Positions 26,346-35,051 of a stretch of DNA of 64,000 bases are shown here, in pieces. The translations under genes and the position numbers were made by a program. The DNA is from Anaerolineae bacterium (GTDB lineage: Bacteria; Chloroflexota; Anaerolineae; Aggregatilineales; Aggregatilineaceae): NCBI GenBank assembly GCA_016926875.1, contig JAFGNU010000040.1:100017-164016 (forward strand). Reading direction: 5' to 3'. Each line of letters starts with the position of its first letter. The stretch's first letter is position 1. The notes under the pieces are model-generated. The model was given only the letters and a program-made list of their open reading frames with translations. It had not been told where the DNA came from and searched no databases.

Positions 26346-29069
26346 TCAATCATTCAACAGGTTGCGCAGCACAAACTGTAGAATACCGCCATGTTCATAG
26401 TAGTTGACCTCTACTGGCGTATCCAGGCGGCACACAACCGGGAATGTTTTCACCTCGCCATCTTCACGTGTGGCGCGCACGGTGATCTCTCGTCCTGGCT
26501 GCAAATTACCCTGAATGCCTTCAATAGCGTACACCTCGCGCCCGGTCAAACCCAGCGTTTCCACGCTGTCGCCGTCTTTAAACTGAAGCGGCAGCACACC
26601 CATACCGATCAGGTTGCTGCGATGGATGCGCTCAAAGCTTTCGGCAATGACCGCCCGCACTCCCAGCAGCAGCACCCCCTTAGCTGCCCAATCGCGTGAA
26701 CTGCCCGTGCCGTACTCCTTGCCTGCTAGCACGATCAGCGGCGTCTGTTCGCCCTGATACCGTTCCGCTGCATCAAAGATCGTCATCTGCTCGCCGCTGG
26801 GGATATGCACCGTCACGCCGCCCTCGGCGCCGGGCACCAGCAGGTTTTTCAGCCGGATATTGGCGAATGTCCCCCGCACCATCACCTGGTCATTCCCGCG
26901 CCGGGTGCCATACGTGTTGAAATCCTTCGGCTCGATACCGCGCGCCATTAAATATTGTGCTGCCGGGCTGTTGACGGCAATCGGGCCAGCAGGCGAAATG
27001 TGATCGGTCGTGACCGAGTCCCCTACCAGGACCAGCACGCGCGCCTTGCGTATATCAGCCAGCGGGGACGGCTCCGGCGACAAGTCTACAAAAAACGGGG
27101 GTTCCTGGATATACGATGACTCCGTGCCCCACTCGTACACATCGCTGTCGGTCAGCGGGATCGCGTTCCACGTCTCGTTGCCATCGTACACGTTCGCATA
27201 CTGCTGTTCGAACATCTCCGGCTTGAGCGTGGATACAATGGTATCGGCGATCTCCTGCTGCGTCGGCCAGATATCACGCAGGTAAACCGGCTCGCCCTGG
27301 TTGTTATAGGCCAGCGGGTCATTGGTCAGGTCGATATCCATTGTGCCGGCAATGGCATACGCCACGACCAACGGCGGCGCTGCAAGGTAGTTCGCCTGCA
27401 CAAGCGGGCTGATGCGCCCTTCAAAATTGCGGTTGCCGCTCAGGACGGCAGCGGCGACCAGGCGGTGCTTCTCAATAGCGTCAGAAATAGTTGACGGCAG
27501 CGGGCCGCTGTTCCCAATGCAGGTTGTACAGCCATACCCTACCACATAAAAGCCCAACTGTTCCAGATAGGGCAGCAGTCCGGCGTCTTTCAGATAGCTC
27601 GTCACAACTTTTGAACCGGGCGCCAGACTGGTCTTGACATGCGGCGCTGCCGAAAGACCATGCTCCACCGCCTTTTTTGCCAGCAGCCCCGCCCCAATCA
27701 TCACAGAGGGGTTAGACGTATTGGTGCAGCTCGTGATGGCAGCGATCACCACCACGCCGTGCCCGACCTCAGACTGCTGCCTGTTGTCACCGGTGGTGAT
27801 CTCGGCGCGCTCGTCCAGGACGGAACGATCCAGCGCGAATCCCCGCTCGCTGGTCGGTGCAACAAGCGCGCTGCGGAATACCTGTTTCACATCCCCTAAC
27901 CGGATGCGATCCTGCGGGCGCTTGGGGCCTGCAAGGCTCGGCTCTACGGTGCTCATATCGAGTTCAAGCGTATCGGTGAAAACCGGATCGGGTGTCTCGT
28001 CGGTGCGGAATAAGCCCTGACGCCGCATATAGTCTCCTACGAGCTGAACCTGCTGCGGCGAGCGCCCGCTCAGGCGCAAGTAGCGCAGCGTTTCGGCATC
28101 GACCGGGAAGAACCCCATAGTCGCCCCATACTCCGGCGACATATTAGCCAATGTGGCACGATCGGGCAGACTCAACGAGCCAAGTCCATCACCGTAATAT
28201 TCGACGAACTTACCCACCACACCTTTTGCGCGCAGCATCTGTGTCACAGTGAGCACAAGATCGGTAGCGGTAGCGCCTTCTGGCAGGTGCCCGGTGAGCT
28301 TAAATCCGATCACGTCAGGTGTCAGCATATAGATCGGCTGGCCGAGGATAACCGCCTCAGCTTCGATACCCCCCACACCCCAGCCCACAACGCCCAGGCC
28401 GTTGATCATGGTTGTATGTGAATCAGTCCCAACCAGGCTGTCAGGGAATGCGATCTGCTCGCCGTTCTCGTGGGCAGTCAGCACGCCCTGCGCCAAAAAC
28501 TCCAGGTTCACCTGGTGAATAATGCCGGTAGCAGGCGGCACCACGCGGAAATTCTCAAATGCCCCCTGCCCCCAGCGCAGGAACTCGTAGCGCTCCCGGT
28601 TGCGTTCAAACTCAATCCCGGCATTAATCTTCAACGCATCCGCCGAGCCAAACTGATCCACCTGCACCGAATGATCGATCACCAGGTCCACCGGAATGGA
28701 CGGCTGAATGCGTTTAGGATCACCCCCCAGGCGCTGCATAGCCGACCGCAATGCCGCCAGGTCCACCAGTGACGGCACGCCGGTGAAATCTTGCAGGATC
28801 ACGCGCGCTGGTGTAAACGGCATTTCGCGTTTACCGGCAGTTGCAGGCGACCAGCGGGCCAGGTTATGCACATCATCGTCAGTGACTTCAAACCCATTGT
28901 TGTTGCGCAGAACAGACTCCAGCAGGACTCTGATCGAGAAGGGCAAAAAGGCAATGTCACCAACACCCTCTTCTGCTAAGCGTTCCAAGCGGTAATACGT
29001 AAACACGCCTTTTGTCGTCTCAAATGTCGCGCGTGCGCCAAATGGATCATTCATAATACTGCCGGTCAT
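26346..29069 (-). CDS. acnA: Aconitate hydratase A
   Basis: This 907-residue TCA-cycle enzyme interconverts citrate and isocitrate with a [4Fe-4S] cluster. The AcnA/IRP-type signatures are [25 protein letters not shown], the cluster cysteines in [10 protein letters not shown] and [11 protein letters not shown], and the swivel-domain substrate motif [14 protein letters not shown]. Length is normal for AcnA. The ATG at 29069 follows AAAGGGA; an upstream in-frame TTG at 29087 is less likely. The gene appears monocistronic, with its own promoter and terminator. Confidence 0.96.
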   Translation of the reverse strand: MTGSIMNDPFGARATFETTKGVFTYYRLERLAEEGVGDIAFLPFSIRVLLESVLRNNNGFEVTDDDVHNLARWSPATAGKREMPFTPARVILQDFTGVPSLVDLAALRSAMQRLGGDPKRIQPSIPVDLVIDHSVQVDQFGSADALKINAGIEFERNRERYEFLRWGQGAFENFRVVPPATGIIHQVNLEFLAQGVLTAHENGEQIAFPDSLVGTDSHTTMINGLGVVGWGVGGIEAEAVILGQPIYMLTPDVIGFKLTGHLPEGATATDLVLTVTQMLRAKGVVGKFVEYYGDGLGSLSLPDRATLANMSPEYGATMGFFPVDAETLRYLRLSGRSPQQVQLVGDYMRRQGLFRTDETPDPVFTDTLELDMSTVEPSLAGPKRPQDRIRLGDVKQVFRSALVAPTSERGFALDRSVLDERAEITTGDNRQQSEVGHGVVVIAAITSCTNTSNPSVMIGAGLLAKKAVEHGLSAAPHVKTSLAPGSKVVTSYLKDAGLLPYLEQLGFYVVGYGCTTCIGNSGPLPSTISDAIEKHRLVAAAVLSGNRNFEGRISPLVQANYLAAPPLVVAYAIAGTMDIDLTNDPLAYNNQGEPVYLRDIWPTQQEIADTIVSTLKPEMFEQQYANVYDGNETWNAIPLTDSDVYEWGTESSYIQEPPFFVDLSPEPSPLADIRKARVLVLVGDSVTTDHISPAGPIAVNSPAAQYLMARGIEPKDFNTYGTRRGNDQVMVRGTFANIRLKNLLVPGAEGGVTVHIPSGEQMTIFDAAERYQGEQTPLIVLAGKEYGTGSSRDWAAKGVLLLGVRAVIAESFERIHRSNLIGMGVLPLQFKDGDSVETLGLTGREVYAIEGIQGNLQPGREITVRATREDGEVKTFPVVCRLDTPVEVNYYEHGGILQFVLRNLLND

Positions 29070-29192
29070 CACATCCCTTTCGTTCAACTATTCCCTGGAA
29101 AGCACTGTATTTGCCTGCATGCACTGTGCAGGGCAGGGGAGGTTTTGTCAGGACAGATAGATATTGTGGCGATTAGCTTAATCCCAATCATA

Positions 29193-29222
29193 TGTATAAC
29201 ATGCGCTAAGGAACCATTGCAA
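29193..29222 (-). promoter_or_regulatory. Candidate promoter of aconitase
   Basis: On the minus strand TTGCAA (29217-29222) and TATACA (29193-29198) are 18 bases apart, about 120 bases upstream of the acnA start. It is divergent from the promoter at 29259. Confidence 0.4.
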
Positions 29223-29258
29223 GTATTCTACATAAAACACATAAACCACGGGTCTATC

Positions 29259-29287
29259 TTGCCACATTGCACTACTTTGCTTATAAT
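29259..29287 (+). promoter_or_regulatory. Promoter of the unknown two-gene operon
   Basis: TTGCCA (29259-29264) and a perfect TATAAT (29282-29287) are exactly 17 bases apart. Transcription should begin near 29294, which rules out the most upstream in-frame start codon (29267) of the next gene. Confidence 0.75.
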
Positions 29288-29353
29288 AGCGCTTTGGAAG
29301 TTAAGAGGTTAACCCTATCGTCCACAATAAACCACCTGCACATAGGTTGTACA

Positions 29354-30931
29354 TTGCTGCAGCTCCAAACTGAAACTGAACAATACTGGACCGAGACATT
29401 CAAGATCACCGATGACGATGTCGATCATATTTTCTCGGTGTTCCTGGAAGAAGAAACCCCGCTGTCCAGTTCGGAAATAGCCCGCCGTCTCATCCGATAC
29501 CGGATTGATAAGGAAGCGCAGCACCTGCGCCGCCAGATCGATCGTGGCGAAATCTTCCAACCCCAAAATGCGTATGAGACCGGGCAAAACGTCGTGTTTC
29601 CGGCTCTAGACTACACCGTCGGTAAAATCGTTGCCCAGCGTCCGGGCGATAATCCGGAATATGGCGAGTTCACCGTGCTAAAGGTCGATTTTGGTTCCGG
29701 AAAGATCAACGAATTCGCCAGCGCGCTCCAGGTTCCGCACAAGCTCAACTTTGACCTGGATGCAGTTGAGCAGTCTGGGGACATCGGCACCGCGAACGCG
29801 GATGCGATTTTTGACGCGTACAGCGATGACATTATTTATCTCATCGAAGAACGGTTCCAGCAAGAGCAAGATGTTGTGTATTTTGCCGGGCGCTGGTTCC
29901 TGCGCTCGCTGCTGGCCGATGTTGGCCTGGCTCATCTTCATCTGGCCGAAGCGGTCCTGGTTATGCACGAAGGCCAACCGCTTAACACGACGGCAATTCT
30001 CAAAGAAATCGGGTTGCCGCAGGAAATCAACCCACGCCTGCAAGCATTTTCGCTGGACCATGCACTCTTTAACGACGAGCGTTTTGATGAAGTAGGGCCG
30101 GCAGGTCAGGTATTGTGGTGTTTGCGCGAGTTGGAACCGGAAGAAGTTGTCACGGTGCCGGAACGCCTGCGGTACACGTCGATCGATTATGACTGGCGCC
30201 TGCTTACCGATGAACTGGCCGCGCTAGAACGCGAAATCGACGATGAATTATCCAACCTGCGGTCACCGGTTGAGCAGCTGGATTCGGTGACGTTCAGCTT
30301 GAACTTTCCGCATCGGCGGACAGGAACTTTGCCGCTCAGTTCGCGCGTGCGTCACCTGTTCCCAACAGCTTACGAAACCACGCATATCCTGATGGCCCTA
30401 GTCGACGGTCAGACGGGCGAAGAAATCCAGGGGTGGGTTGTCCGCGAGCATCGTTATGTATACGGTCTTGCAGAGTTTTATCGCCACCACAGGCTCCCGG
30501 TGGGCGCCTATATCACCGTGCGGCGCACCGACGACCCATCACGCGTAGTGGTTAATTTTTCCAGCTATCGCCCGCGCACCGAGTGGATCAAGCTGGCAAT
30601 TCCCGGCGAGGATGGCCGTCTTCGCTTCGAAGAACATAAACGATCGATCGGCGCCGAATACGATGATCTGATGGCGCTTGGCGCCGATGATCTAAAAGCT
30701 GTTGATGCGTTGTGGATGCCCACCAACCAGCCGGATCGCAGCCTGGCAAATTTGATGCGCGAACTGATGGTTGAACTGGCTCGCCTGACGCCACAGCGCA
30801 CCGTTCACGCCAAGACTCTGTACAGCGCGGTCAACGTATTACGCCGCTGCCCACCCGGCCCGATCTTCGCAACGCTTGTGGCACGTCCGGAGTTCAAACA
30901 CGTTGGGGGGCCATATTGGCGCGTGACGTGA
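29354..30931 (+). CDS. Unknown protein with winged-helix-like ends, first gene of a pair
   Basis: This ~525-residue protein is not assigned to a named family. The N-terminal ~70 residues (VFLEEETPLSSSEIARRLIRYRI) look like a small winged helix. The C-terminal ~70 residues (RTVHAKTLYSAVNVLRRCPPGPIFATLVARPEF, ending GGPYWRV) resemble HARE-HTH/RpoE-delta-type helical domains. The middle is mixed alpha/beta and acidic. There is no signal peptide, membrane helix or enzymatic motif. The TTG at 29354 is preferred because the promoter lies over the more upstream starts; this is uncertain. A second unknown gene follows 16 bases later. Confidence 0.65.
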   Translation: MLQLQTETEQYWTETFKITDDDVDHIFSVFLEEETPLSSSEIARRLIRYRIDKEAQHLRRQIDRGEIFQPQNAYETGQNVVFPALDYTVGKIVAQRPGDNPEYGEFTVLKVDFGSGKINEFASALQVPHKLNFDLDAVEQSGDIGTANADAIFDAYSDDIIYLIEERFQQEQDVVYFAGRWFLRSLLADVGLAHLHLAEAVLVMHEGQPLNTTAILKEIGLPQEINPRLQAFSLDHALFNDERFDEVGPAGQVLWCLRELEPEEVVTVPERLRYTSIDYDWRLLTDELAALEREIDDELSNLRSPVEQLDSVTFSLNFPHRRTGTLPLSSRVRHLFPTAYETTHILMALVDGQTGEEIQGWVVREHRYVYGLAEFYRHHRLPVGAYITVRRTDDPSRVVVNFSSYRPRTEWIKLAIPGEDGRLRFEEHKRSIGAEYDDLMALGADDLKAVDALWMPTNQPDRSLANLMRELMVELARLTPQRTVHAKTLYSAVNVLRRCPPGPIFATLVARPEFKHVGGPYWRVT

Positions 30932-30947
30932 AACAAAAGGAAACTCT

Positions 30948-31403
30948 GTGAGTTCATCTGCCAACACTGCCAGAAAACGCATTAAGCCGACGCTCGACAC
31001 TAAGTTCCACATCGATTATGACTGGTGGAGCCGTGAAGAGCAGGAACTGCGCGCTTATTTGCTGAGCCATCTGGCAACTGAGCAGCGTGAACTCCTGGCC
31101 AAACATCGGGACATAAATGAGGTTGATTGGGTTGATCCGGTTACTGCCGAAGTGCACAAAGTTGATGCCTTACAGCGCGCCCTTCAGGAGGCCAGCCAGA
31201 AACCGGACTTCATCACAGTGCGTACATCCTTGGTCGATGCTGTATTTCGTATCTTTTTGGCCAATAATAATACCCCCCTCACACCAATTGAGCTTGGCGA
31301 ACGAATCGGGCGCCCGCCGATGACTATTCTGCGAACACTCTCAGGTGCGAATGTGTACAAAGGACTGCGTCCGGCTGTGGACCAACCCAAAGAGGAAGAG
31401 TGA
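30948..31403 (+). CDS. Unknown protein, second gene of the pair, possible DNA-binding helix-turn-helix
   Basis: This 151-residue protein has a basic N-terminus (NTARKRIKP), an aromatic segment (FHIDYDWWSREEQELRAYL), a central region, and a C-terminal helix-turn-helix-like stretch (TPLTPIELGERIGRPPMTILRTLSG) resembling that in its upstream partner. No membrane segment or catalytic motif is seen. The GTG start has AAAAGGAAA upstream. The 16-base gap implies co-transcription, and the shared style of N-terminal HTH suggests the two proteins act together, perhaps on DNA or RNA polymerase. That is inference. Confidence 0.65.
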   Translation: MSSSANTARKRIKPTLDTKFHIDYDWWSREEQELRAYLLSHLATEQRELLAKHRDINEVDWVDPVTAEVHKVDALQRALQEASQKPDFITVRTSLVDAVFRIFLANNNTPLTPIELGERIGRPPMTILRTLSGANVYKGLRPAVDQPKEEE

Positions 31404-31426
31404 TTGCCCTTCCTGCCGGTTCGCAG

Positions 31427-31455
31427 TTGACACACCTGGCAACCCTTTCTACAAT
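31427..31455 (+). promoter_or_regulatory. Promoter of tRNA-Arg
   Basis: A perfect TTGACA (31427-31432) and TACAAT (31450-31455) are 17 bases apart and end 12 bases before the tRNA. Confidence 0.85.
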
Positions 31456-31466
31456 GACTGTAGTTT

Positions 31467-31541
31467 GCCCCTGTAGCTCAGCACGGATAGAGCAACCGCC
31501 TTCTAAGCGGCAGGTCGCGGGTTCAAATCCCTCCAGGGGCG
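31467..31541 (+). tRNA. tRNA-Arg (anticodon TCT)
   Basis: The 75-base gene folds with acceptor GCCCCTG/CAGGGGC and discriminator G, D arm GCTCAGCACGGATAGAGC, anticodon stem CCGC-type around loop CTTCTAA, and T loop TTCAAAT. Anticodon TCT reads AGA/AGG. The T stem (GCGGG/CCCTC) has one C-T mismatch. CCA is not encoded. Confidence 0.93.
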
Positions 31542-31547
31542 CAGCAA

Positions 31548-31574
31548 CAAAAATGCCCGCCAGAAGGCGGGCAT
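31548..31574 (-). terminator. Intrinsic terminator of the BTAD regulator gene
   Basis: A perfect 9-bp stem (ATGCCCGCC at 31553-31561, GGCGGGCAT at 31566-31574) with loop AGAA is followed on the minus strand by TTTTTG. It lies just after the regulator stop codon. It also lies just past the tRNA on the plus strand, where its U-tract is poor. Confidence 0.75.
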
Positions 31575-31600
31575 GGTGTTTGAACGTACTGGTCGCACTG

Positions 31601-32872
31601 CTATGACATAATCGACGCGTACAGTTTTTGCGTAGATGCCTCAGGTTCCCGGTTATCACCCTTGAGCTTATCAACCAGTTTTTGATAGTGCGCTGCTGCT
31701 TCGCTGCGCCGTCCCAGATCGGCATAAAGCTGCATAATCTGGCGATGGATCGGTTCATAGCGATCGTTCTCGGCAACTGCGCGCAGCAGTAAGCCAAGCG
31801 CCTGTTCCTGGCGGCCTTCATCCAGCCGGATGCGTGCCATCTCGCTGAGCGCTTCCAGATAGCCCGCCTGATAGTCAAGCCGCCGCTGCAAAATCCACTC
31901 GTCGCTGTGCCCCTGCAAAAACGGGCCGCGATACAAGTCAATTGTGCGCTGCCAGACCGCCGCCTTGTCTTCTGTTTCCGGCGAGCGGCCTTCTACCAAT
32001 GCCCCTACAAACTCCATGATATCGTAGTAGATTGATACTTCGGGGTTGACACGATAGTACCCACCTTCGTGAACCAACACGTCAAAATCAAGCGCTTTAT
32101 GCAAACGACGTTTGGTCACATGGAAAACATTCACAGCCTGGTCATTATCCAGATCGGGCCAAAATGCCTGGCAGATTTCCGAGCGGGTGACGACAGGACG
32201 ATCCAGTGCGAAGAAGAACAACAGGCGGGGCAGATGCCCTTCCCAGGTCTCGATCTGCTCATCATTTAATAACACGTAACCCGGACCCAACCCGAACACT
32301 TCCAGCCGTGTCTTGCCATCCACGCGCATACCGTAGAAATCGCTGGATATCAAGTGATCATCTTGAAGGATAACCGCCTTTTTCTGGGCAATAAGTGACA
32401 CCCATGGCAGGCGTGGCAGCGTTCGGCTGTTGATCACAAGCTGGCAGGTTTCGGGCAGCCTCAAGATAACCTGCTCGACAAACGCCTGCAAATCATCCGC
32501 GCTGTCCGTACGATCATATTCGTCCAGGATAAGCAGAAACGGTCGGTCACTGAGCGATTGAACATCCGCAACAAACGCGTCTAGCAGTGCTGCCTCATCT
32601 TCCTGAACTTCAAAGTGAATCTGGTTCAAGTAACGACCAAAAGTAGGGTACTGATTGGCCAGATCGTGGGTGATCCCTGACAGGAACGAACGGACATTAA
32701 CATCGTCCGGTCCCATCGCGTAGTAAAACACCTGGATGTCCGGATCATTCATCAACTGCGCTACCAATACCGAACGATACCGGCTGTAGGGGTGGAGAAG
32801 GACCACGCGCGCGTCCGGCGTTCGTTGTTGAAACGCCTGGTAAGATGCCCCAATCAAGCTATCCAGTTCCAT
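31601..32872 (-). CDS. BTAD/SARP-type regulator with degenerate ATPase domain
   Basis: This 423-residue protein has three parts. Residues ~1-175 look like the NTPase core of MalT-type activators, with a Walker-B-like strand FLLILDEYD (112-120) and a sensor-like INSRTLPRLPW. The P-loop position, however, reads LHPYSRYRS (26-34) and lacks GK[ST]. Residues ~190-280 form an OmpR-like winged helix (SEICQAFWPD, NVFHVTKRRLHKAL, YYRVNPE). Residues ~280-423 form a bacterial transcriptional activator domain of TPR type. It probably activates transcription without ATP hydrolysis. The ATG at 32872 is chosen because the visible promoter lies over the upstream in-frame extension; AAAGGA is 11 bases upstream. 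The regulated genes are unknown. Confidence 0.85.
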   Translation of the reverse strand: MELDSLIGASYQAFQQRTPDARVVLLHPYSRYRSVLVAQLMNDPDIQVFYYAMGPDDVNVRSFLSGITHDLANQYPTFGRYLNQIHFEVQEDEAALLDAFVADVQSLSDRPFLLILDEYDRTDSADDLQAFVEQVILRLPETCQLVINSRTLPRLPWVSLIAQKKAVILQDDHLISSDFYGMRVDGKTRLEVFGLGPGYVLLNDEQIETWEGHLPRLLFFFALDRPVVTRSEICQAFWPDLDNDQAVNVFHVTKRRLHKALDFDVLVHEGGYYRVNPEVSIYYDIMEFVGALVEGRSPETEDKAAVWQRTIDLYRGPFLQGHSDEWILQRRLDYQAGYLEALSEMARIRLDEGRQEQALGLLLRAVAENDRYEPIHRQIMQLYADLGRRSEAAAHYQKLVDKLKGDNREPEASTQKLYASIMS

Positions 32873-32917
32873 AAGAAATGTAGTCCTTTGTATTGCCAAG
32901 TAAACAGAGATAACCAA

Positions 32918-32946
32918 AGTATAATTCAACCAGCCCGATAAGGCAA
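32918..32946 (-). promoter_or_regulatory. Promoter of the BTAD regulator gene
   Basis: On the minus strand TTGCCT (32941-32946) and TATACT (32918-32923) are 17 bases apart. The predicted start near 32911 leaves a ~40-base leader before the ATG at 32872. Confidence 0.65.
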
Positions 32947-32998
32947 ATATTAAGGCCAACGTATCTCACGCTTACTAAACAGGGCCGAAACGTATCTT

Positions 32999-33027
32999 TT
33001 GACAGGGCCTCTCTCGAGCACTACAAT
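32999..33027 (+). promoter_or_regulatory. Promoter of the HhH-DUF971-hpt-cca gene group
   Basis: A perfect TTGACA (32999-33004) and TACAAT (33022-33027) are 17 bases apart, 38 bases before the HhH gene start. Confidence 0.8.
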
Positions 33028-33064
33028 TCTAAGTAAGCATCTAAACCATTAGAGTGAGTTTACA

Positions 33065-33481
33065 ATGTATAAAACAACACGAAATGTAGCGATTCTCGGC
33101 ATTGGACTTAGCGTCAGCGCCGTTGTCGGCTGGTTGCTATTAAAAGAGAATAAAGGCAAGCCCAAAAAAGAACCGGTCAGCGTAGCGGTGAAATCCCAGG
33201 TTCGCCCGCCCGAAGCCGAAGAAGCGCCCCAGATCGTTCTGCCGCTCGATGCATTGGACCAGGCAACAGCACCGGTGCCGGACGACCTGACCCGGATCAA
33301 GGGCATCGGGCCGCGATTCGCCCAGGCGATCCAGGCAGTTGGGATCACCAGTTTCGCTCAGCTTGCAGCGCACACACCCGACGAGCTGGCAGACAAACTG
33401 GCAGCGCATGTGGGTATCAGCGCCGGTCGCATTCGTGATAACAACTGGATTGGACAGGCAGCAGAACTGGCCACAAGCTGA
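33065..33481 (+). CDS. Membrane-anchored helix-hairpin-helix protein
   Basis: This 138-residue protein has an N-terminal membrane helix (~8-26) followed by a basic KENKGKPKKEP stretch, a Pro/Glu-rich linker, and a C-terminal helix-hairpin-helix domain (DLTRIKGIGPRFAQAIQAVGI, then FAQLAAHTPDELADKL). The HhH part resembles the DUF4332/HHH_5 module found at the end of many unrelated proteins. By topology the domain may be cytoplasmic or outside; the basic residues after the helix favour cytoplasmic. A DNA role is possible but unproven. It is the first gene of a plus-strand group. Confidence 0.75.
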   Translation: MYKTTRNVAILGIGLSVSAVVGWLLLKENKGKPKKEPVSVAVKSQVRPPEAEEAPQIVLPLDALDQATAPVPDDLTRIKGIGPRFAQAIQAVGITSFAQLAAHTPDELADKLAAHVGISAGRIRDNNWIGQAAELATS

Positions 33482-33484
33482 ACG

Positions 33485-33823
33485 ATGACGGATACCGTAG
33501 TCCCGGTCAATATCACGCTCGACCGCCGCGCGGATCGCCTGGTGATAAACTGGTCGGACGGGTGCGTGTGCCGCTATCCGCTTAGCCATCTGCGCGCTGC
33601 CTGCCCTTGCGCCGACTGTCGCGGCGGGCACGAATTTATGGGACGCCAGCACGATCCTGACAGCCTGTTCGACCTGGAACCGTCACGCGCTTACAGAGTC
33701 GAAGCCCTTGAACTGATCGGGAACTATGCGTTACAATTTCTCTGGGATGATGGGCACGACGCGGGCATATACACATGGGATTACCTGTATCGCCTGTGTC
33801 CAGCGGAGGATATAGATGCTTGA
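33485..33823 (+). CDS. DUF971 family protein
   Basis: This 112-residue protein fits DUF971 (GBBH-like N-terminal domain). It shows LVINWSDGCVCRYPLSHLRAACPCADCRGG, with four cysteines able to bind metal, and the C-terminal YALQFLWDDGHDAGIYTWDYLYRLC. In other bacteria such proteins often accompany Fe-S assembly ATPases (ApbC/Mrp), but no such gene is here. It starts three bases after the HhH gene and overlaps the next gene by eight bases. Confidence 0.88.
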   Translation: MTDTVVPVNITLDRRADRLVINWSDGCVCRYPLSHLRAACPCADCRGGHEFMGRQHDPDSLFDLEPSRAYRVEALELIGNYALQFLWDDGHDAGIYTWDYLYRLCPAEDIDA

Positions 33824-34388
33824 CGACATCACAGCCCACAGCTTGTTCTCCCTGGCGGAGCTAAGTCACCTGCGGCTGGAGGCCACAAAACTGTTTGATG
33901 AATGCCTGACCAGTGGTGATGAATCGGCGATGGTGGCATTCATCGAAGCGCAAGTTCTGCACGAACCACCACGCCTGCACCTGATGCGTGGCCTGGCGAG
34001 CGATTTACAGCAGCGTCTATTATCTCTACAGGCATACCATTTTGACGTCCGTGATCGGGTAGTCCGCACCTTTAACGAGAACTATGGTGTCGATCTCACC
34101 CCCCTCGCCCCGTCCAATAAGCTCGACCAATACCATCACCTGACCAGCGATCAGGTGTTGGCATTCGCCCGCCAGACCGGCGCGCAATTTGAGGATCAGG
34201 ATGAGATTCTGCTGCGCAAAATGGTGGCTGCTTCTATCCAGATGGCGGCCCAGCTATATAATGACATTTTAATGACCACACGCCTGCATCAGCTCGTTTT
34301 AGACTGGGTGGAAGGTATGCATGCCGCAGTAGCGCGGCAGTACTGGGAGAGTTTATCTTCGACTCAACGGAAACATACCCACCACTAG
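33816..34388 (+). CDS. Conserved helical protein, unknown function
   Basis: This 190-residue protein is predicted nearly all-helical, soluble and without signal peptide. No named family is recognised. It has an aromatic/acidic middle (NENYGVDLTPLAPSNKLDQYHHL) and a histidine-rich tail. Its ATG overlaps the DUF971 stop by eight bases, so translation is probably coupled and the two proteins may act together. Confidence 0.7.
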   Translation: MLDDITAHSLFSLAELSHLRLEATKLFDECLTSGDESAMVAFIEAQVLHEPPRLHLMRGLASDLQQRLLSLQAYHFDVRDRVVRTFNENYGVDLTPLAPSNKLDQYHHLTSDQVLAFARQTGAQFEDQDEILLRKMVAASIQMAAQLYNDILMTTRLHQLVLDWVEGMHAAVARQYWESLSSTQRKHTHH

Positions 34389-34409
34389 TGCAAGGGATGT
34401 AAAAGCTTA

Positions 34410-34440
34410 CCAGCCGTCGCGTGCAGATTGCGGCGGCTGG
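34410..34440. terminator. Hairpin between the unknown gene and hpt
   Basis: CCAGCCGTCGC (34410-34420) pairs with GCGGCGGCTGG (34430-34440) with one T-G wobble and a 9-base loop. Only a short broken T tract (TCGCTTTC) follows, so it may be a weak terminator or attenuator within the gene group. Confidence 0.45.
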
Positions 34441-34484
34441 TCGCTTTCAGTCACGGAATCCCAACTTGTAGAGGGATATACATC

Positions 34485-35048
34485 ATGGGGCAGCCTTACG
34501 AAAAATATCTGCAAGAAATCCTGATTGGCGAGGATGCACTCCAGGTTCGCATCCGTGAGCTGGGCGAACAAATCAGCGCAGATTACGCGGACACCAAAAA
34601 CCTGCTGCTTATTTGCATCCTTAAGGGCGGCGTGATGTTCCTGGCCGACCTGGCCCGTCATATCACCGTACCGCACAGGGTCGACTTCATGGCTATATCA
34701 AGTTATGGCGCAGGCGTCCGCGAGGCATCGGGTCATGTGCGTATTGATATGGACCTGCGCCAGGACATCCAAGACAAACATATTCTGATCGTGGAGGACA
34801 TCATCGACAGCGGCCATACTATGAACTACATCTTAAGCCTGCTGAGCACACGCAACCCGGCCAGCCTGCGTGTCTGTACCCTACTCAGCAAGCCAGGCCG
34901 CCGCGAAGTCCCGATCAGCCTGGATTATGTTGGGTTTGAGATTCCGAATAAATTTGTATTTGGCTACGGGCTAGACCTGGACGAATTGTTCCGTAATCTG
35001 CCATTTGTTGGCGTGTGCAAGCCTGACATGCAAATCGGAGACGAGTAG
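34485..35048 (+). CDS. hpt: Hypoxanthine phosphoribosyltransferase
   Basis: This 187-residue purine salvage enzyme converts hypoxanthine or guanine plus PRPP to the nucleotide. It shows ICILKGGVMFLADL, the flexible-loop SSYGAG segment, the PRPP-binding motif ILIVEDIIDSGHTMNYIL, and the C-terminal LDYVGFEIPNKFVFGYGLDLDE. Length is normal. The ATG at 34485 has GAGGG upstream; the longer in-frame extension is ignored. cca starts three bases after its stop. Confidence 0.95.
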   Translation: MGQPYEKYLQEILIGEDALQVRIRELGEQISADYADTKNLLLICILKGGVMFLADLARHITVPHRVDFMAISSYGAGVREASGHVRIDMDLRQDIQDKHILIVEDIIDSGHTMNYILSLLSTRNPASLRVCTLLSKPGRREVPISLDYVGFEIPNKFVFGYGLDLDELFRNLPFVGVCKPDMQIGDE

Positions 35049-35051
35049 GCA

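Noticed and set aside
29267..29353. Upstream TTG at 29267 as start of the unknown operon's first gene
   Set aside because: The promoter -10 at 29282-29287 lies inside this extension, so it would not be in the transcript.
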